A stretch of 64,000 nucleotides of DNA from Clostridia bacterium (GTDB taxonomy: Bacteria; Bacillota; Clostridia; Oscillospirales; Acutalibacteraceae), in the NCBI GenBank assembly GCA_017403185.1, contig JAFQON010000007.1:1-64000 (forward strand), written 5' to 3'. Positions within the stretch are counted from its first letter, which is position 1; every line of letters begins with the position of its first letter. Below, piece after piece: positions 51,845 through 61,792 of this stretch. A program made the position numbers and the translations under genes. The notes beneath the pieces are model-generated. The model made no database searches, was not told where the DNA came from, and saw nothing but the letters and a program-made list of their open reading frames with translations.

Positions 51845-53554
51845 ATGAAAAAAGTATTGAGCGTTTTACTCTCCACCGTGATTATCATTTCATCGCTTGC
51901 AATCGGTTTTACCGCCTTTGCGGCAGAGGATGAAACCAAGTTCTTTGTTGCATCAGATTTGCATTACAACATCCCATCGGAAGAACTTGTGCCCATAATT
52001 GAAGGCGACGATATTTATTGGTATGCAAACCGCAGAGCTGCTATGGAAGAAGAAAGCAGCTTTATAATTGATGAATTCCTCAGGCAGTGCGCCGAATCGG
52101 ATGACTGCGAATTCGTTCTTCTCTCGGGTGACCTTGTTGACAACGGCAAGGCAATCCATCAGGAGCATATTGACATGGCTGCAAAGCTTGAAAAGTTTGA
52201 GAAGGAATCGGGCAAGCCTGTTTATGTTATCCCCGGCAACCACGATTACGGCGTTGACTGCGAAACAAACCTTGACGATTTTGTAAGAGTATATAATCAT
52301 TTCGGCTTTGATGAAGCGCTTACCACACTTGAAGGCACAGCTTCATACACTGCAGACCTCAACGATGATTACAGACTTATTGCTCTTGACAGTAACGACC
52401 CCACAAAGTCAACAGAAGACGGTATGTCAGCCGAAAAGCTTTCATGGGTAAAAGAGCAGGCAGACAAAGCCAAGGCAGACGGCAAATATCCCATTCTCAT
52501 GATGCACCACAACCTTCTCGACCATCTTCCTCTTCAGAGAATTCTCAGCAGAAACTTCATCGTAAGATTCCACTATACAACCGCAACTCTTTTTGCCGAT
52601 TGGGGCATCAAGCTTGTTTTCACAGGTCATGAGCATTGCAGCGATGCCGCAACCTACACATCCCCCTCGGGCAATGTTATCTATGATTTTGCAACAACCT
52701 CTCTTACGATGTATCCTCTTGAGTACAGAGCCATGACTCTTACCGATGATGAAATCAAGTATGAGGCAAGAAGCATTGATTCAATCGACACCGATGCGCT
52801 CTCTGCAACCGTTGCAGGCTACACTCAGGAGCAGCTTGACCTTATGAACGCAGGTCTTAACGACTACGCAAAGGGCTTCCTCAAAGCGGGCGTTCAGTAC
52901 CGCCTCGGCAAGGGCTTCAGAATGGAAGAAATGGGCATTGATGAAGACGCTTTCTACTATGACCTTGTTGCAACTGCAGTGGGCGGCCTTGTAAAGATTC
53001 TTGAAGATCCCCTCTACGGTGAGGGCGGCATTCAGGAGCTTGCCGCAGAGTATAACCTTGATATCCCCGACAGCGAATACAAAAACGGTTGGGATATCGT
53101 AACGGAGCTTGTATCGTGGCATTATGCGGGCAGCGAGCCCTATGACCTCTACAGCAGAGATATCACAATTTTCCTTCGCCTTGTTGCGCTTCTTCTTAAG
53201 GATGACCTTGCAACAGTGAGCGATGAGGTGTTCTTTAAAGCGGCAAATGAGCTTTTCTCATTCCTCGGCACGGATTCAATCGTGAGGGATATCACAAAGC
53301 TCGGCACATCAATCTTCGGCGGTGTAACATCTGCTGAGTATTTCCTTCTGGCTCTTGTTTCACCTCTTATCAGCGCATTTATTGCCGATGATGACGGTGT
53401 TGACGATAACAACGGCACAATCCCCGGCTACGGCACGGTTAACGCACAGAGCAGAATAAGCAACGTGCTTGAGAATATAATCACTATATTCAAGGATGTT
53501 CTTGCAGCACTTGTTGATATGGTAACAATTCTCTCGAAAATCTTTATAGCATAA
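51845..53554 (+). CDS. Secreted metallophosphoesterase
   Basis: A signal peptide (MKKVLSVLLSTVIIISSLAI, cut near AFA-AED) precedes a calcineurin-like domain. Its metal motifs are ASDLHYN, LSGDLVDNG, IPGNHDYG, LMMHHNLLDH and FTGHEHCSD. All metal-binding residues are present, so activity is likely. The C-terminal 200 residues have no motif I know. It may hydrolyse phosphoesters or nucleotides outside the cell. Confidence 0.88.
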   Translation: MKKVLSVLLSTVIIISSLAIGFTAFAAEDETKFFVASDLHYNIPSEELVPIIEGDDIYWYANRRAAMEEESSFIIDEFLRQCAESDDCEFVLLSGDLVDNGKAIHQEHIDMAAKLEKFEKESGKPVYVIPGNHDYGVDCETNLDDFVRVYNHFGFDEALTTLEGTASYTADLNDDYRLIALDSNDPTKSTEDGMSAEKLSWVKEQADKAKADGKYPILMMHHNLLDHLPLQRILSRNFIVRFHYTTATLFADWGIKLVFTGHEHCSDAATYTSPSGNVIYDFATTSLTMYPLEYRAMTLTDDEIKYEARSIDSIDTDALSATVAGYTQEQLDLMNAGLNDYAKGFLKAGVQYRLGKGFRMEEMGIDEDAFYYDLVATAVGGLVKILEDPLYGEGGIQELAAEYNLDIPDSEYKNGWDIVTELVSWHYAGSEPYDLYSRDITIFLRLVALLLKDDLATVSDEVFFKAANELFSFLGTDSIVRDITKLGTSIFGGVTSAEYFLLALVSPLISAFIADDDGVDDNNGTIPGYGTVNAQSRISNVLENIITIFKDVLAALVDMVTILSKIFIA

Positions 53555-53555
53555 A

Positions 53556-53590
53556 AATTGGGGCTGTAAAAAAACAGCCCCAAAATTTTT
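53556..53590 (+). terminator. Terminator of the phosphoesterase
   Basis: GGGGCTGT pairs with ACAGCCCC around an A-run, then AAAATTTTT. Confidence 0.85.
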
Positions 53591-53630
53591 GCATGGATAT
53601 TTTATTAAATAAAGCTCGGTAATAAATTTT

Positions 53631-53773
53631 GCCTCCCTCTGATGAGGGAGGTGGATTTTGCGAAGCAAAAGACGGTGGGAGAGAATTACGCAAAGCATTA
53701 TTCATCAACGATTCTTCGCAAAATCAATCTCTCCTTCAGTCGCTATGCGACAGCTTCCTCGTCAGAGGAAGCC
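53631..53773. mobile_element. MITE-like element with terminal inverted repeats
   Basis: About 143 bases begin GCCTCCCTCTGATGAGGGAG and end with the inverse form of CTTCCTCTGACGAGGAAGC; both ends contain an inner palindrome. Fold-back TIRs, short length and no gene fit a miniature inverted-repeat element. A short A/T segment lies in the middle. It sits in the 300-base gap between convergent genes. Confidence 0.65.
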
Positions 53774-53824
53774 TAATCAGTAAATTTCATTTGTTGTTTA
53801 TTAATTTCAATAACCCAACAGACG

Positions 53825-53844
53825 GGGGCTTTTTTTACAGCCCC
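53825..53844. terminator. Hairpin after the XRE gene
   Basis: GGGGCT and AGCCCC around a T-run. On the minus strand it resembles the terminator at 53556 in inverted orientation, as if the MITE split or joined two related terminators. Confidence 0.45.
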
Positions 53845-53851
53845 TTATTTT

Positions 53852-54943
53852 TTATCCGAGAATTTCAAGAATATTTTTAAACTCCTCAGATGCTTTGAAT
53901 TCATCCGAAAGGGGATAGTTTACCGTGAAATGGTGCTTCATTCGCTCGCACATTGTTTTTCCTCTTACAGCCTTTTCAAACACCTTTCCTTCAAAAAGAA
54001 GTGAGCCGTGCGTTGTTTCTTGCGGCATTTCATCGTATTTTTTTGAAAGTTCGGCGCACTTTCTGAGATATTCAAGAGCCTTGGCGTTTTTGCCCATCTG
54101 ATGATACCACAGCCCGATGTAGCCGTGGTTATACACCGTGGTGTGCCAGCTTTCGCCGTAATTTCCGTCTGTATATATTGTGTTGGTAACGGCAAGCATT
54201 GTTTCGGCAGCCTTGATTTTGCTTTCAGGCGTGAAATCATCGTTGAAATAGCAATAATTGGTTGTTGCGCAGTCAAGAAGATATACAAGCTCCTCAATGG
54301 CTTTGCGGCAGGCTGCATTGTGCTTTTCGCCGGGCAGATACATATGGGTTGCGGTGAAATCCCTGCTGTCACGCATAACGGGCAAATCCTTGTTTATCTC
54401 TTCCATTTTCTCAATGTATGAGTCGTCTTTTTCGGTGCAGCTCAGGGTTTTGTAATAAGTGCCCATGAGGCGTTTTGCCTTTATTCTGATGCTGTCAGAA
54501 ACGCAGTGATTCTGAATGGTTTCGTTGATTGTATACATCTCATCAAATATTTTTTTGGGCTCACCGTTCAGCTTGCCTTTTTCTGATAAAAGAGCAGCCA
54601 TATAGCGGATAAGAAGCCTGAATTCGCCCGGGAATTCTTTGACGGCGGTTTTTATCATTTCAAGCGCTGCAGGAAGGTCTTTGAGGCAAAGTGTTTCATA
54701 CTCTTCAATATATTGTTCGATTTTTTCTTCATGCTTTGATTTATCTGTGCCGAAAAGTTCGTCGATTGTAACCCCGAAAAAAGAGGCGATAGAAGGAATC
54801 AGTGTAACATCGGGGAAGCTTTCGCCCCTCTCCCATTTGCTGATGCTCTGGTATGATACGCCGAGGAAGCTTGCAAGGTTTTCCTGAGTGAGTTCTCTTT
54901 CTTTGCGAAGTTTTTTAATTGTTTCACCTAAATAAATTGACAT
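53852..54943 (-). CDS. XRE-family regulator with TPR-like C-terminus
   Basis: ATG 54943 follows GGAGGTAAT; the longer frame has no site. The 363 residues begin with an XRE HTH (IKKLRKERELTQENLASFL, VSYQSISKWERGE). Some 250 residues of helical repeats follow, like TPRs of Rgg/PlcR-type sensors. It probably binds a peptide or protein ligand. Targets are unknown; no nearby operon is obvious. Confidence 0.78.
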   Translation of the reverse strand: MSIYLGETIKKLRKERELTQENLASFLGVSYQSISKWERGESFPDVTLIPSIASFFGVTIDELFGTDKSKHEEKIEQYIEEYETLCLKDLPAALEMIKTAVKEFPGEFRLLIRYMAALLSEKGKLNGEPKKIFDEMYTINETIQNHCVSDSIRIKAKRLMGTYYKTLSCTEKDDSYIEKMEEINKDLPVMRDSRDFTATHMYLPGEKHNAACRKAIEELVYLLDCATTNYCYFNDDFTPESKIKAAETMLAVTNTIYTDGNYGESWHTTVYNHGYIGLWYHQMGKNAKALEYLRKCAELSKKYDEMPQETTHGSLLFEGKVFEKAVRGKTMCERMKHHFTVNYPLSDEFKASEEFKNILEILG

Positions 54944-55090
54944 AATAATGATTACCTCCGATTGTTTTCTACAGCGCTGTTTACAACCCAATAATAACCG
55001 ATAAATCAAAATAAAACAATAACGCATTTCTTGAACACAGTTCAACCAAACGGAGAAATTTTCATCAGAACAGATGTGTTTTGAGTTATA

Positions 55091-55128
55091 AAAACTGCCA
55101 TTCAGAGCATATGCAAAGAATGGCAGTT
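55091..55128 (-). terminator. Terminator of the manA to Gfo operon
   Basis: AACTGCCATTC pairs with GAATGGCAGTT, an 11-bp stem four bases beyond the gene stop. The gap to the XRE gene holds nothing else. Confidence 0.8.
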
Positions 55129-55131
55129 CTT

Positions 55132-56103
55132 CTAATTGAATTTTATTCCCGAAATCTCCCGTATCTCCTTCATAACTTTGCTCACTTGAAGAGCTCTTTC
55201 CTTAACCGTTTCATAATACGGGTCGTTGGGGTCGGCAATGAATTTTTCAAAAGCCTGAGCTTCATAGCCCATAATTTTTTCCTTAGCCACATCGCCGATG
55301 ATTTCAGTCACATTGCCCTTGCTGTCAACCAGCTTCATATTGATAAGCTTTGAGATTGATTCAATCGTTATTGTGCCCTCATCGCCGAAAATCTGCGAGC
55401 CGAGCCTGTCCTGCCCGAGCTTTGAATAAGTCAGATTCACAAGCTTATCATTATACAGCAAGCCTGTATTTCCGCTGCCGTCGGCGCCGCTTTCCATAAA
55501 GTGAGCGCAGACGGTTATTTTTTGCGGCAGACCGAAAAGGTCAAGGGCGGGGTAAACGCAGTAAATGCCCAAATCCATAAGGCAGCCCGTTGCGAGAGCG
55601 GGGTTAAAAATATTGGGCAGCTCACCTCTGAGATATGCGGGATACTTTGATGAGAGCTGAGAAAAATCAAAATGTACGCTTGTTACCCTGCCGATTTTTT
55701 GAATTGCATCTTTCAGCAAATCCTTTGCAGGGTTAAACATATACATAATCGCTTCAATATAAATCAGCCCTTTTTCTTTCGCAAGAGCCTGCAATTCCTC
55801 AAGCTCTTCGGGCTCAACCGTTATCGGCTTTTCGCAGATAATGTGTTTGCCGTTTTCAAGCATCAGCTTTGACTGCTCAAAGTGCAGTCGGTTGGGGCTT
55901 GCGATATAGACCGCATCAAAGTCACCTTTTGCAAACTCGTTGATGTCGGTGTATACCTTTTCGATTCCGTTTTCTGCGGCAAATTTGCAGCCGCTTTCTT
56001 CTGTTCTGGAATAAATTGCCGAAAACTCCGGGCTGCAAAGCATTCTTGCTCCTTCAATAAAGGATTTTGCAATCCAGCCTGTGCCTATAACTCCGTAACG
56101 CAT
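55132..56103 (-). CDS. Gfo/Idh/MocA family oxidoreductase
   Basis: The 323 residues begin MRYGVIGTGWIAKSF with the NAD(P) GxGxxA motif, and have the EKPITVE motif (catalytic Lys) typical of sugar dehydrogenases. Its start lies inside the GNAT 3' end after AAAGGAG. It is the last gene of the manA operon. Substrate unknown; sugar dehydrogenase or trans-dihydrodiol-type enzyme. Confidence 0.88.
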   Translation of the reverse strand: MRYGVIGTGWIAKSFIEGARMLCSPEFSAIYSRTEESGCKFAAENGIEKVYTDINEFAKGDFDAVYIASPNRLHFEQSKLMLENGKHIICEKPITVEPEELEELQALAKEKGLIYIEAIMYMFNPAKDLLKDAIQKIGRVTSVHFDFSQLSSKYPAYLRGELPNIFNPALATGCLMDLGIYCVYPALDLFGLPQKITVCAHFMESGADGSGNTGLLYNDKLVNLTYSKLGQDRLGSQIFGDEGTITIESISKLINMKLVDSKGNVTEIIGDVAKEKIMGYEAQAFEKFIADPNDPYYETVKERALQVSKVMKEIREISGIKFN

Positions 56104-56104
56104 A

Positions 56105-56665
56105 TCAAAGCTCCTTTGCCATAACAGTTCCGCTGTTTTTTAAGCTTGCTTTAATTTTAAAGCCGTTTTTCTTGTAAAAGTTTATGCCCCTTGTGTTGCT
56201 TGTGCCCACAATGAGCATAATCGCCCTTGAACCGTTTTCTTTCATGTGCTGTGTGAGCGTTGAAATCATTTTTGAGCCGTTGCCGTTACCTCTGAAGGGT
56301 TCGTTGATATCAATGTGAAGGTGTGAGGGATATCTGAGCGAGAAAACGGCGTGAGCAAGGATTTCAGCCGATACATCAAGGTAGTATTTTGCGCCGAGCT
56401 TGCGCACAGCCTTCAGGTACGGCTTGAAATCCCTGAAATATTTTCTGAAATTCAGTGCGCCGAAAACATAGCCCTGCGCAGTGTCGTTTTCGTCAACAAG
56501 CACAAACACATTTTCGGGCTCCTGCTCAATGTAATAGTTGCAGAAGGTGCAGAGAATGAAGTCACGCATAACGGGGTCTGTCAGTGCCGTGTCGGGGCCT
56601 GTGTTAAGGCACACCTGCTGAACATCCTCACGGTATTTGGGCTCATAGCTTTTGATTATCACCAT
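56105..56665 (-). CDS. GNAT family N-acetyltransferase
   Basis: The 186 residues fit GNAT: FVLVDENDTAQGYVFGAL and, late, HLHIDINEPFRGNGNGSKMI with the acetyl-CoA loop RGNGNGS, then RGINFYKKNGFKI. It is in the five-gene operon between the rhamnosidase and the oxidoreductase. The acceptor, perhaps an amino sugar, is unknown. Confidence 0.88.
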   Translation of the reverse strand: MVIIKSYEPKYREDVQQVCLNTGPDTALTDPVMRDFILCTFCNYYIEQEPENVFVLVDENDTAQGYVFGALNFRKYFRDFKPYLKAVRKLGAKYYLDVSAEILAHAVFSLRYPSHLHIDINEPFRGNGNGSKMISTLTQHMKENGSRAIMLIVGTSNTRGINFYKKNGFKIKASLKNSGTVMAKEL

Positions 56666-56668
56666 AAG

Positions 56669-58825
56669 TTAACCTCCGATTTCAACGGTGAATTCTCTTT
56701 CACCGCTGAACGGAATTTTTTCGCCGTTGTATTCAAAAACGGAGTCGATTTTCGGGTCGGCAAACGCCTTGACAGTGGCTTTGCCGCCACACTTTTCGTA
56801 TTCAACGCTGATTTTACCGTTTACTGTTGTAATGTGACCCTTCGCACGGTTCATGCCTTCAACAAATCGGGGCGAAACAACAACCTTTTCATAGCCTGCG
56901 CTGTCATCGGGCTGACGGATGCCGAGAAGATACATGAAAAGATACTTTGTAACTGCACCGAACATGGGATGATTGCGTGAATCCCTGCCGTTCCAGTTTT
57001 CCCAAAGAGTGGTTGCACCGTTGTTTTTCATATATGCAAACGAAACCTCTTTGTCATTTGACAGCAGGTCATATGCAAGCTGATTTTCGTTTATTTCAAA
57101 CAGACAGCCTATAAGAGCTTCGGTTGCAAAAATGCCTGTGTCAAACATTCCGAGATGTTTGTAGTGATCAACCATACGCTCATTAACCTGCTTGCTGCCG
57201 AGCCCTGCGCTGAATGCAAGAGCAGATGCGCCCTGAACACCCATGCAGTAGTGATGGCACCAGGGGTTATAATATGCAACCTTAAGAGAATTCTGTGATT
57301 TTTCGATTCTTTCGCTCAGGTGAGCAACCTCACACTGCCTGCCGAGCACCTCAGCCGCTTCAATCGTCTGCTTCATAAATTTGATATAAAGTGCCGTGTT
57401 CACAAAGGTTTCGGGCAGCACTACTCCGTTCGGTGCGCACCAGTCGCCGAGGCACCAGCCGTTATCCTCTTCACGCCACACAAGGCCGTTTTCGCTTCTG
57501 CTTTCAAGATAATCGAGGAAGCTGAGCATCTTCGGGAAAAACTCGTTGAGCAGTTCTTTATCGCCATACATTTTATAGAATTTTACCGGCACTTCAATCA
57601 TTGCGCCGCCCCAGCCTGCAGGACCGCCGCCGCCGCCCATAAGGGGTGCGGTGTGGGGAACATGGCCCGTTTTTTTGCACTGGCTGTCCGCAATGTCATA
57701 GAGCCATTTGCGGTAGAATTCACGGCTGTCAAGCATCATCATTGCAGCTTCGGCGCAAAGCTGACCGTCGCCCGTGTAGCCGAGTCTTTCTCTGTGAGGG
57801 CAGTCTGAGGGCACGCCGCAGTGCATATTGCAAAGCTGAGTTCTGATATATGCCTCATAGAGCCAGTTCAGGTTTTCGTTGTCACTTTCAAACGAAGATG
57901 TAACGGGGCAGTCGGAGTGAACAACATCAACCCTTACGGGCTCTGCATCGCCCTGAATTTTGAAATATCTGAAGCCGTGCCAGGTGAAATGGGGGATGTA
58001 TTCACGGTCTGAGCCGTCGGTTATGAAAACATCGGTCTGATAGCCCTCTTCAAACTTCATGCCGTACCATTCACGGGTGTCGTGAATTTCTTCGGCGTAG
58101 CTTACGATGATTTTTTTGCCCTTTTCGGGGCACTTTATAACCGCATAGCCAACCGTGTTTTCTCCCACGTCGTAAAGCTTTGTTTTGCCGTCATCCTCAA
58201 TGAGCACGGGCTCAAGAGTGCGGCTTACCTTATCTGCAGGTGAAAATTGAATAAAGAATTCACTTTCGGGTGCGGGGATAACGGTGCTTTCTGCAAAATC
58301 ACCGTCTGCGGGGAGAAGATTATAGTCATGCGTTTCGCCGTAGTAGAGGTTGTTATCGGTGATAAAGCCTTTGTATGAAAGGGTATTTTCGTCGCAGATA
58401 ACCTCACCGCTTGCCTTTTCTATTATGTAGCAAAGCTTGGGCGTGCCGAAAACAACATTGCCCTCCGCCATACGCTTATTCTGATTATAGTAGCCGTTGC
58501 CGACTATGACGGCAAGGGTGTTTTCGCCGTCTGCAAGGTAATCGGTGATATCATATTTCATGCAGTAAATGCGGTGCGATGAATCGTCAAGAATGGGGAA
58601 TACCAATGAGGCGGTGTCCCTTGCGCTGTAGTCTGTTGCGTTTGGCGCAAGCAGGTCGCCGCTTACTTTTTTGCCGTTGATGAACAGCTTGAAACAGCCA
58701 AGACCGCATATGGTGATTTCGGCTTTTTCGCCTTTAACGGCAGTGAATGTTTTTTTGAAAACAGGGGCATCACTGCCCGTGCATTCTATCCATTTTGCAT
58801 TCTTAAAAATCTGCTGATTTGTCAT
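56669..58825 (-). CDS. GH78 alpha-L-rhamnosidase
   Basis: ATG 58825 after GGAGATG overlaps the ABC-F stop in ATGA. The 718 residues lack a signal peptide. N-terminal beta domains (CGLGCFKLFINGKKV; GNGYYNQNKR) precede the (alpha/alpha)6 catalytic part with SDCPHRERLGYTGDGQ (Asp/Arg/Glu of the family), WLYDIADSQ and WENWNGRDSRNHPM. It removes terminal rhamnose from plant glycosides or glycans inside the cell. Confidence 0.9.
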   Translation of the reverse strand: MTNQQIFKNAKWIECTGSDAPVFKKTFTAVKGEKAEITICGLGCFKLFINGKKVSGDLLAPNATDYSARDTASLVFPILDDSSHRIYCMKYDITDYLADGENTLAVIVGNGYYNQNKRMAEGNVVFGTPKLCYIIEKASGEVICDENTLSYKGFITDNNLYYGETHDYNLLPADGDFAESTVIPAPESEFFIQFSPADKVSRTLEPVLIEDDGKTKLYDVGENTVGYAVIKCPEKGKKIIVSYAEEIHDTREWYGMKFEEGYQTDVFITDGSDREYIPHFTWHGFRYFKIQGDAEPVRVDVVHSDCPVTSSFESDNENLNWLYEAYIRTQLCNMHCGVPSDCPHRERLGYTGDGQLCAEAAMMMLDSREFYRKWLYDIADSQCKKTGHVPHTAPLMGGGGGPAGWGGAMIEVPVKFYKMYGDKELLNEFFPKMLSFLDYLESRSENGLVWREEDNGWCLGDWCAPNGVVLPETFVNTALYIKFMKQTIEAAEVLGRQCEVAHLSERIEKSQNSLKVAYYNPWCHHYCMGVQGASALAFSAGLGSKQVNERMVDHYKHLGMFDTGIFATEALIGCLFEINENQLAYDLLSNDKEVSFAYMKNNGATTLWENWNGRDSRNHPMFGAVTKYLFMYLLGIRQPDDSAGYEKVVVSPRFVEGMNRAKGHITTVNGKISVEYEKCGGKATVKAFADPKIDSVFEYNGEKIPFSGEREFTVEIGG

Positions 58826-60738
58826 ATTTCCATCTCCGTTAATTCTGTAAGTCTTGCACTCATCTGCTCCCATTCGTCCATAACGGTGAGTTGGGAATCC
58901 GTCAGCTCTTCAAGCTGATTTGTGAAGCTTATTACTTTTTCGTAGTCTGCCGATACCTCGGGGGTTGAGAGCATACCGTTAAGCTCTGCGATTTCATTAT
59001 CAAGGCGTTCAATCTCTTCTTCCGCACGCCTGATTTTGCCCTTAAGGCGGTTTATTTCGCTGTCACGCTCCTTGCGGAGCTTATATAAATTAACTTTTTG
59101 TTCGGATTTTTTAGGCTTTTCCTTAGCCTGAGCAAGGGCAATTCCCGTGTAGGCGTCATAATCACCGTCAAACTTCTCAAAGCCGTTTTCACTCATTCGG
59201 TAAATGCGTGTTGCAAGTTTGTTGATAAAATATCTGTCATGCGAAACTGCAATTATTGTGCCGTCAAAGTCGCTCAGGGCTGCTTCAAGCACCTCTCTTG
59301 ACGGGATGTCAAGATGATTTGTAGGCTCGTCGAGCAACAGCACATTTGCGCCCGAGAGCATGAGCTTCAAAAGGCAGAGCTTAGCTTTCTCACCGCCGCT
59401 GAGGGTGTCAACACTTTTGAACACATCGTCGCCCCTGAAAAGAAAAAGAGCAAGGTAGCTTCTGACGGTTTTCTCGGTAAACAGCCTGTGCTCATCCCAT
59501 ATTTCGTCAATAACAGTTTTGCCGCCCCTTAGGCTTTCAAGGCTCTGGTCAAAATAACCGATTTTAACATTTGAGCCGAATGTGAAGCTGCCGTCATCGG
59601 CGGATTGCTGACGGGTGAGAATGCGCAGAAGCGTTGTTTTGCCGCAGCCGTTTGTGCCGAGCACGAACACTCTGTCGTTTTTATACACTTCCATATCCGC
59701 ATTGCGGAAAAGGCTCTTTGTGCCGAAGGCTTTTGAAAGACCGCTCACATTGAGCACATCGTTGCCCGTTTCGCAAACGGGTGTAAACTTCATTCGCATT
59801 GATGAAAGAGGAGGGTCGGGCACGACAAGCTCCGCCTTTTTCTTTTCAAGCATTTTTCGCTTGCTTTCGGCGGTTATGAAGTTGCGTTCTCTTGCAAATG
59901 AACGCTGTTGCTCGATTATTCCTTCAATGCGCTTTATCTCGGCAATCTGATTTTCGTATTGCCTTCTTTCGCTTTCAAGGCGTTCCTCCTTAAGCTTTAA
60001 ATAGGTGGAATAATTGCCCTTTGAGCAGTGGCTTTTGCCGTGGGAAATTTCAACGGTTTTGTTTGTAACACGGTCAAGGAAATAACGGTCATGCGAAATG
60101 ACGATTATTGTGCCTCTGAAGGTTGAAAGGTAATTTTCAAGCCATTCCGTGCCCGCAATGTCAAGGTGGTTTGTGGGCTCGTCAAGCAGCAGCAAATCCG
60201 AGCCGCTCAGAAGCAGCTTGCACATACTCAGCTTTGACCGCTGACCGCCGCTGAGCTTGTCGCAGGTGAGGGTGAAATCATCCTCACTGAAGCCCAGACC
60301 GATGAGTGCGGAGCGTGTGCGGCTTTTATAGGTTAAACCGTCCTGCTCCTGGAACTGCTCGCTCAGGCGGTTCTGCATTTCAATAAGCTCATCCCTGCCG
60401 CCTTCGTCGGCATCAATTGCTGCGGCGATATCCTCAAGCTCACGCTCAATCTGCATAAGCGGCTCAAAAACGCTGAGAGCTTCGTTATAAACCGTTTTGA
60501 CCGAGCCGTGGCAGGCGTGTTGCTCAAGGTAGCCGACCTTAACATTCCTGCCGACGAATGCGCCGCCCTCAGTGGGCTCAATTTCGCCTGTTATAATCTT
60601 AAAAAGCGTGGTTTTACCGGTTCCGTTTGCACCTATAAGACCGACGAAATCGCCCGCATTAACATCAAACGAAACATTTTCAAACAGCACCTTGCCGCCA
60701 AAATCAACTTTTAAATTCTGAACACTGACTATAGCCAT
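58822..60738 (-). CDS. ABC-F family ATPase (Uup/YdiF type)
   Basis: The 638 residues have two ABC domains: Walker A GANGTGKTT and GTNGCGKTT, signatures LSGGQRSKLSM and LSGGEKAKLCL, and LLLDEPTNHLDI twice. The inter-domain linker has the P-site tRNA interaction motif region, and a C-terminal coiled coil is present. It is a ribosome-associated translation factor, not a transporter. It is second in the manA operon, nine bases after manA. Confidence 0.95.
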   Translation of the reverse strand: MAIVSVQNLKVDFGGKVLFENVSFDVNAGDFVGLIGANGTGKTTLFKIITGEIEPTEGGAFVGRNVKVGYLEQHACHGSVKTVYNEALSVFEPLMQIERELEDIAAAIDADEGGRDELIEMQNRLSEQFQEQDGLTYKSRTRSALIGLGFSEDDFTLTCDKLSGGQRSKLSMCKLLLSGSDLLLLDEPTNHLDIAGTEWLENYLSTFRGTIIVISHDRYFLDRVTNKTVEISHGKSHCSKGNYSTYLKLKEERLESERRQYENQIAEIKRIEGIIEQQRSFARERNFITAESKRKMLEKKKAELVVPDPPLSSMRMKFTPVCETGNDVLNVSGLSKAFGTKSLFRNADMEVYKNDRVFVLGTNGCGKTTLLRILTRQQSADDGSFTFGSNVKIGYFDQSLESLRGGKTVIDEIWDEHRLFTEKTVRSYLALFLFRGDDVFKSVDTLSGGEKAKLCLLKLMLSGANVLLLDEPTNHLDIPSREVLEAALSDFDGTIIAVSHDRYFINKLATRIYRMSENGFEKFDGDYDAYTGIALAQAKEKPKKSEQKVNLYKLRKERDSEINRLKGKIRRAEEEIERLDNEIAELNGMLSTPEVSADYEKVISFTNQLEELTDSQLTVMDEWEQMSARLTELTEMEI

Positions 60739-60747
60739 TTTATATCC

Positions 60748-61704
60748 TTAAATTCTTGTTTCTATAATTTCAAATTCGCCGTTGAGCATATATTTGCCTG
60801 CGTTTGCGGGGAGGAATATGCTGTCGCCCTTTTTGATGTCAAGGGTTTCGCCGCAGCATTCAAGAGAGCCCTCGCCCGCCATTATGAGAAGTGATACAAA
60901 CGAATCATCGCCTGCATTGCCCGTAAATCCGCTCTTTGTTTCAAGCTTCCACACCTTGAACAGAGGACAGTCTGCAAGGAGTTTGCGCTCATCGGTATCA
61001 GATGCGGGATTTGAGAAATCGGGCTGTGTGTATTTTTCAAGCTTTGTGACTGCCGCACCGTCTTCAACATGGAGCTCACGGGGCTTGCCGTCTGCGCCCT
61101 TGCGGTTGTAATCGTAAATTCTGTAGGTGGTGTTGGAGCTTTCCTGCACCTCGGCAAGTAAAATGCCTTTACAGATAGCGTGGAGCGTGCCCGAATCAAT
61201 AAAGAAGAAATCGCCCTTTTTAACCTTCACATTCTCAACATAGTCGGTGAGAGTGTTGTTTTCAATAGCAGCCTTGAATTCTTCGGGAGTGATTTTATCC
61301 TTAAAGCCGAGAATAAGGCTTGCATCCTCTTCGCAGTCTATGATGTACCAGCATTCGGTTTTGCTCTGACCCTTACCCGTGAGTGCACAGTATTCCTTCG
61401 TGGGGTGAACCTGCACCGAAAGATTATCCATCGCATCAATGAATTTTATGAGAATGGGGAAGTCCTCAAATTTTTCTGCGTTCTTGCCGCAAAGAGCAGG
61501 ATTCTCTTTCACAACATCCGCAAAGGATTTGCCTGCAAATTCGCCGTTTTCAACGCTGCTTGAGCCCGCCTCGTGGCAGGAGAGCATCCAACCCTCGGCG
61601 GCATTGTTCTTTTCGGTTTTAACGCCGTATTCTTCAATAAGCTTTTTGCCGCCCCAGATTGTTTCGGAAACATAGGGGATAAGCTTTATGGGATATAATT
61701 TCAT
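60748..61704 (-). CDS. manA: Class I mannose-6-phosphate isomerase
   Basis: ATG 61704 follows GGAGGA. The 318-residue cupin has ETIWGGKKL, the zinc motif LSVQVHPTKEYC, KTECWYIIDC and GTLHAICKGILLAE. It converts fructose-6-P and mannose-6-P. It heads a five-gene operon with ABC-F, rhamnosidase, GNAT and oxidoreductase. Confidence 0.93.
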   Translation of the reverse strand: MKLYPIKLIPYVSETIWGGKKLIEEYGVKTEKNNAAEGWMLSCHEAGSSSVENGEFAGKSFADVVKENPALCGKNAEKFEDFPILIKFIDAMDNLSVQVHPTKEYCALTGKGQSKTECWYIIDCEEDASLILGFKDKITPEEFKAAIENNTLTDYVENVKVKKGDFFFIDSGTLHAICKGILLAEVQESSNTTYRIYDYNRKGADGKPRELHVEDGAAVTKLEKYTQPDFSNPASDTDERKLLADCPLFKVWKLETKSGFTGNAGDDSFVSLLIMAGEGSLECCGETLDIKKGDSIFLPANAGKYMLNGEFEIIETRI

Positions 61705-61792
61705 TGTTTTTTCCTCCGCAAGTAATTTACCGTTTAATTCTATCATATTTGTCCAACAATTTCTATAGAATATTTACAGGAGGACAGAAAAT

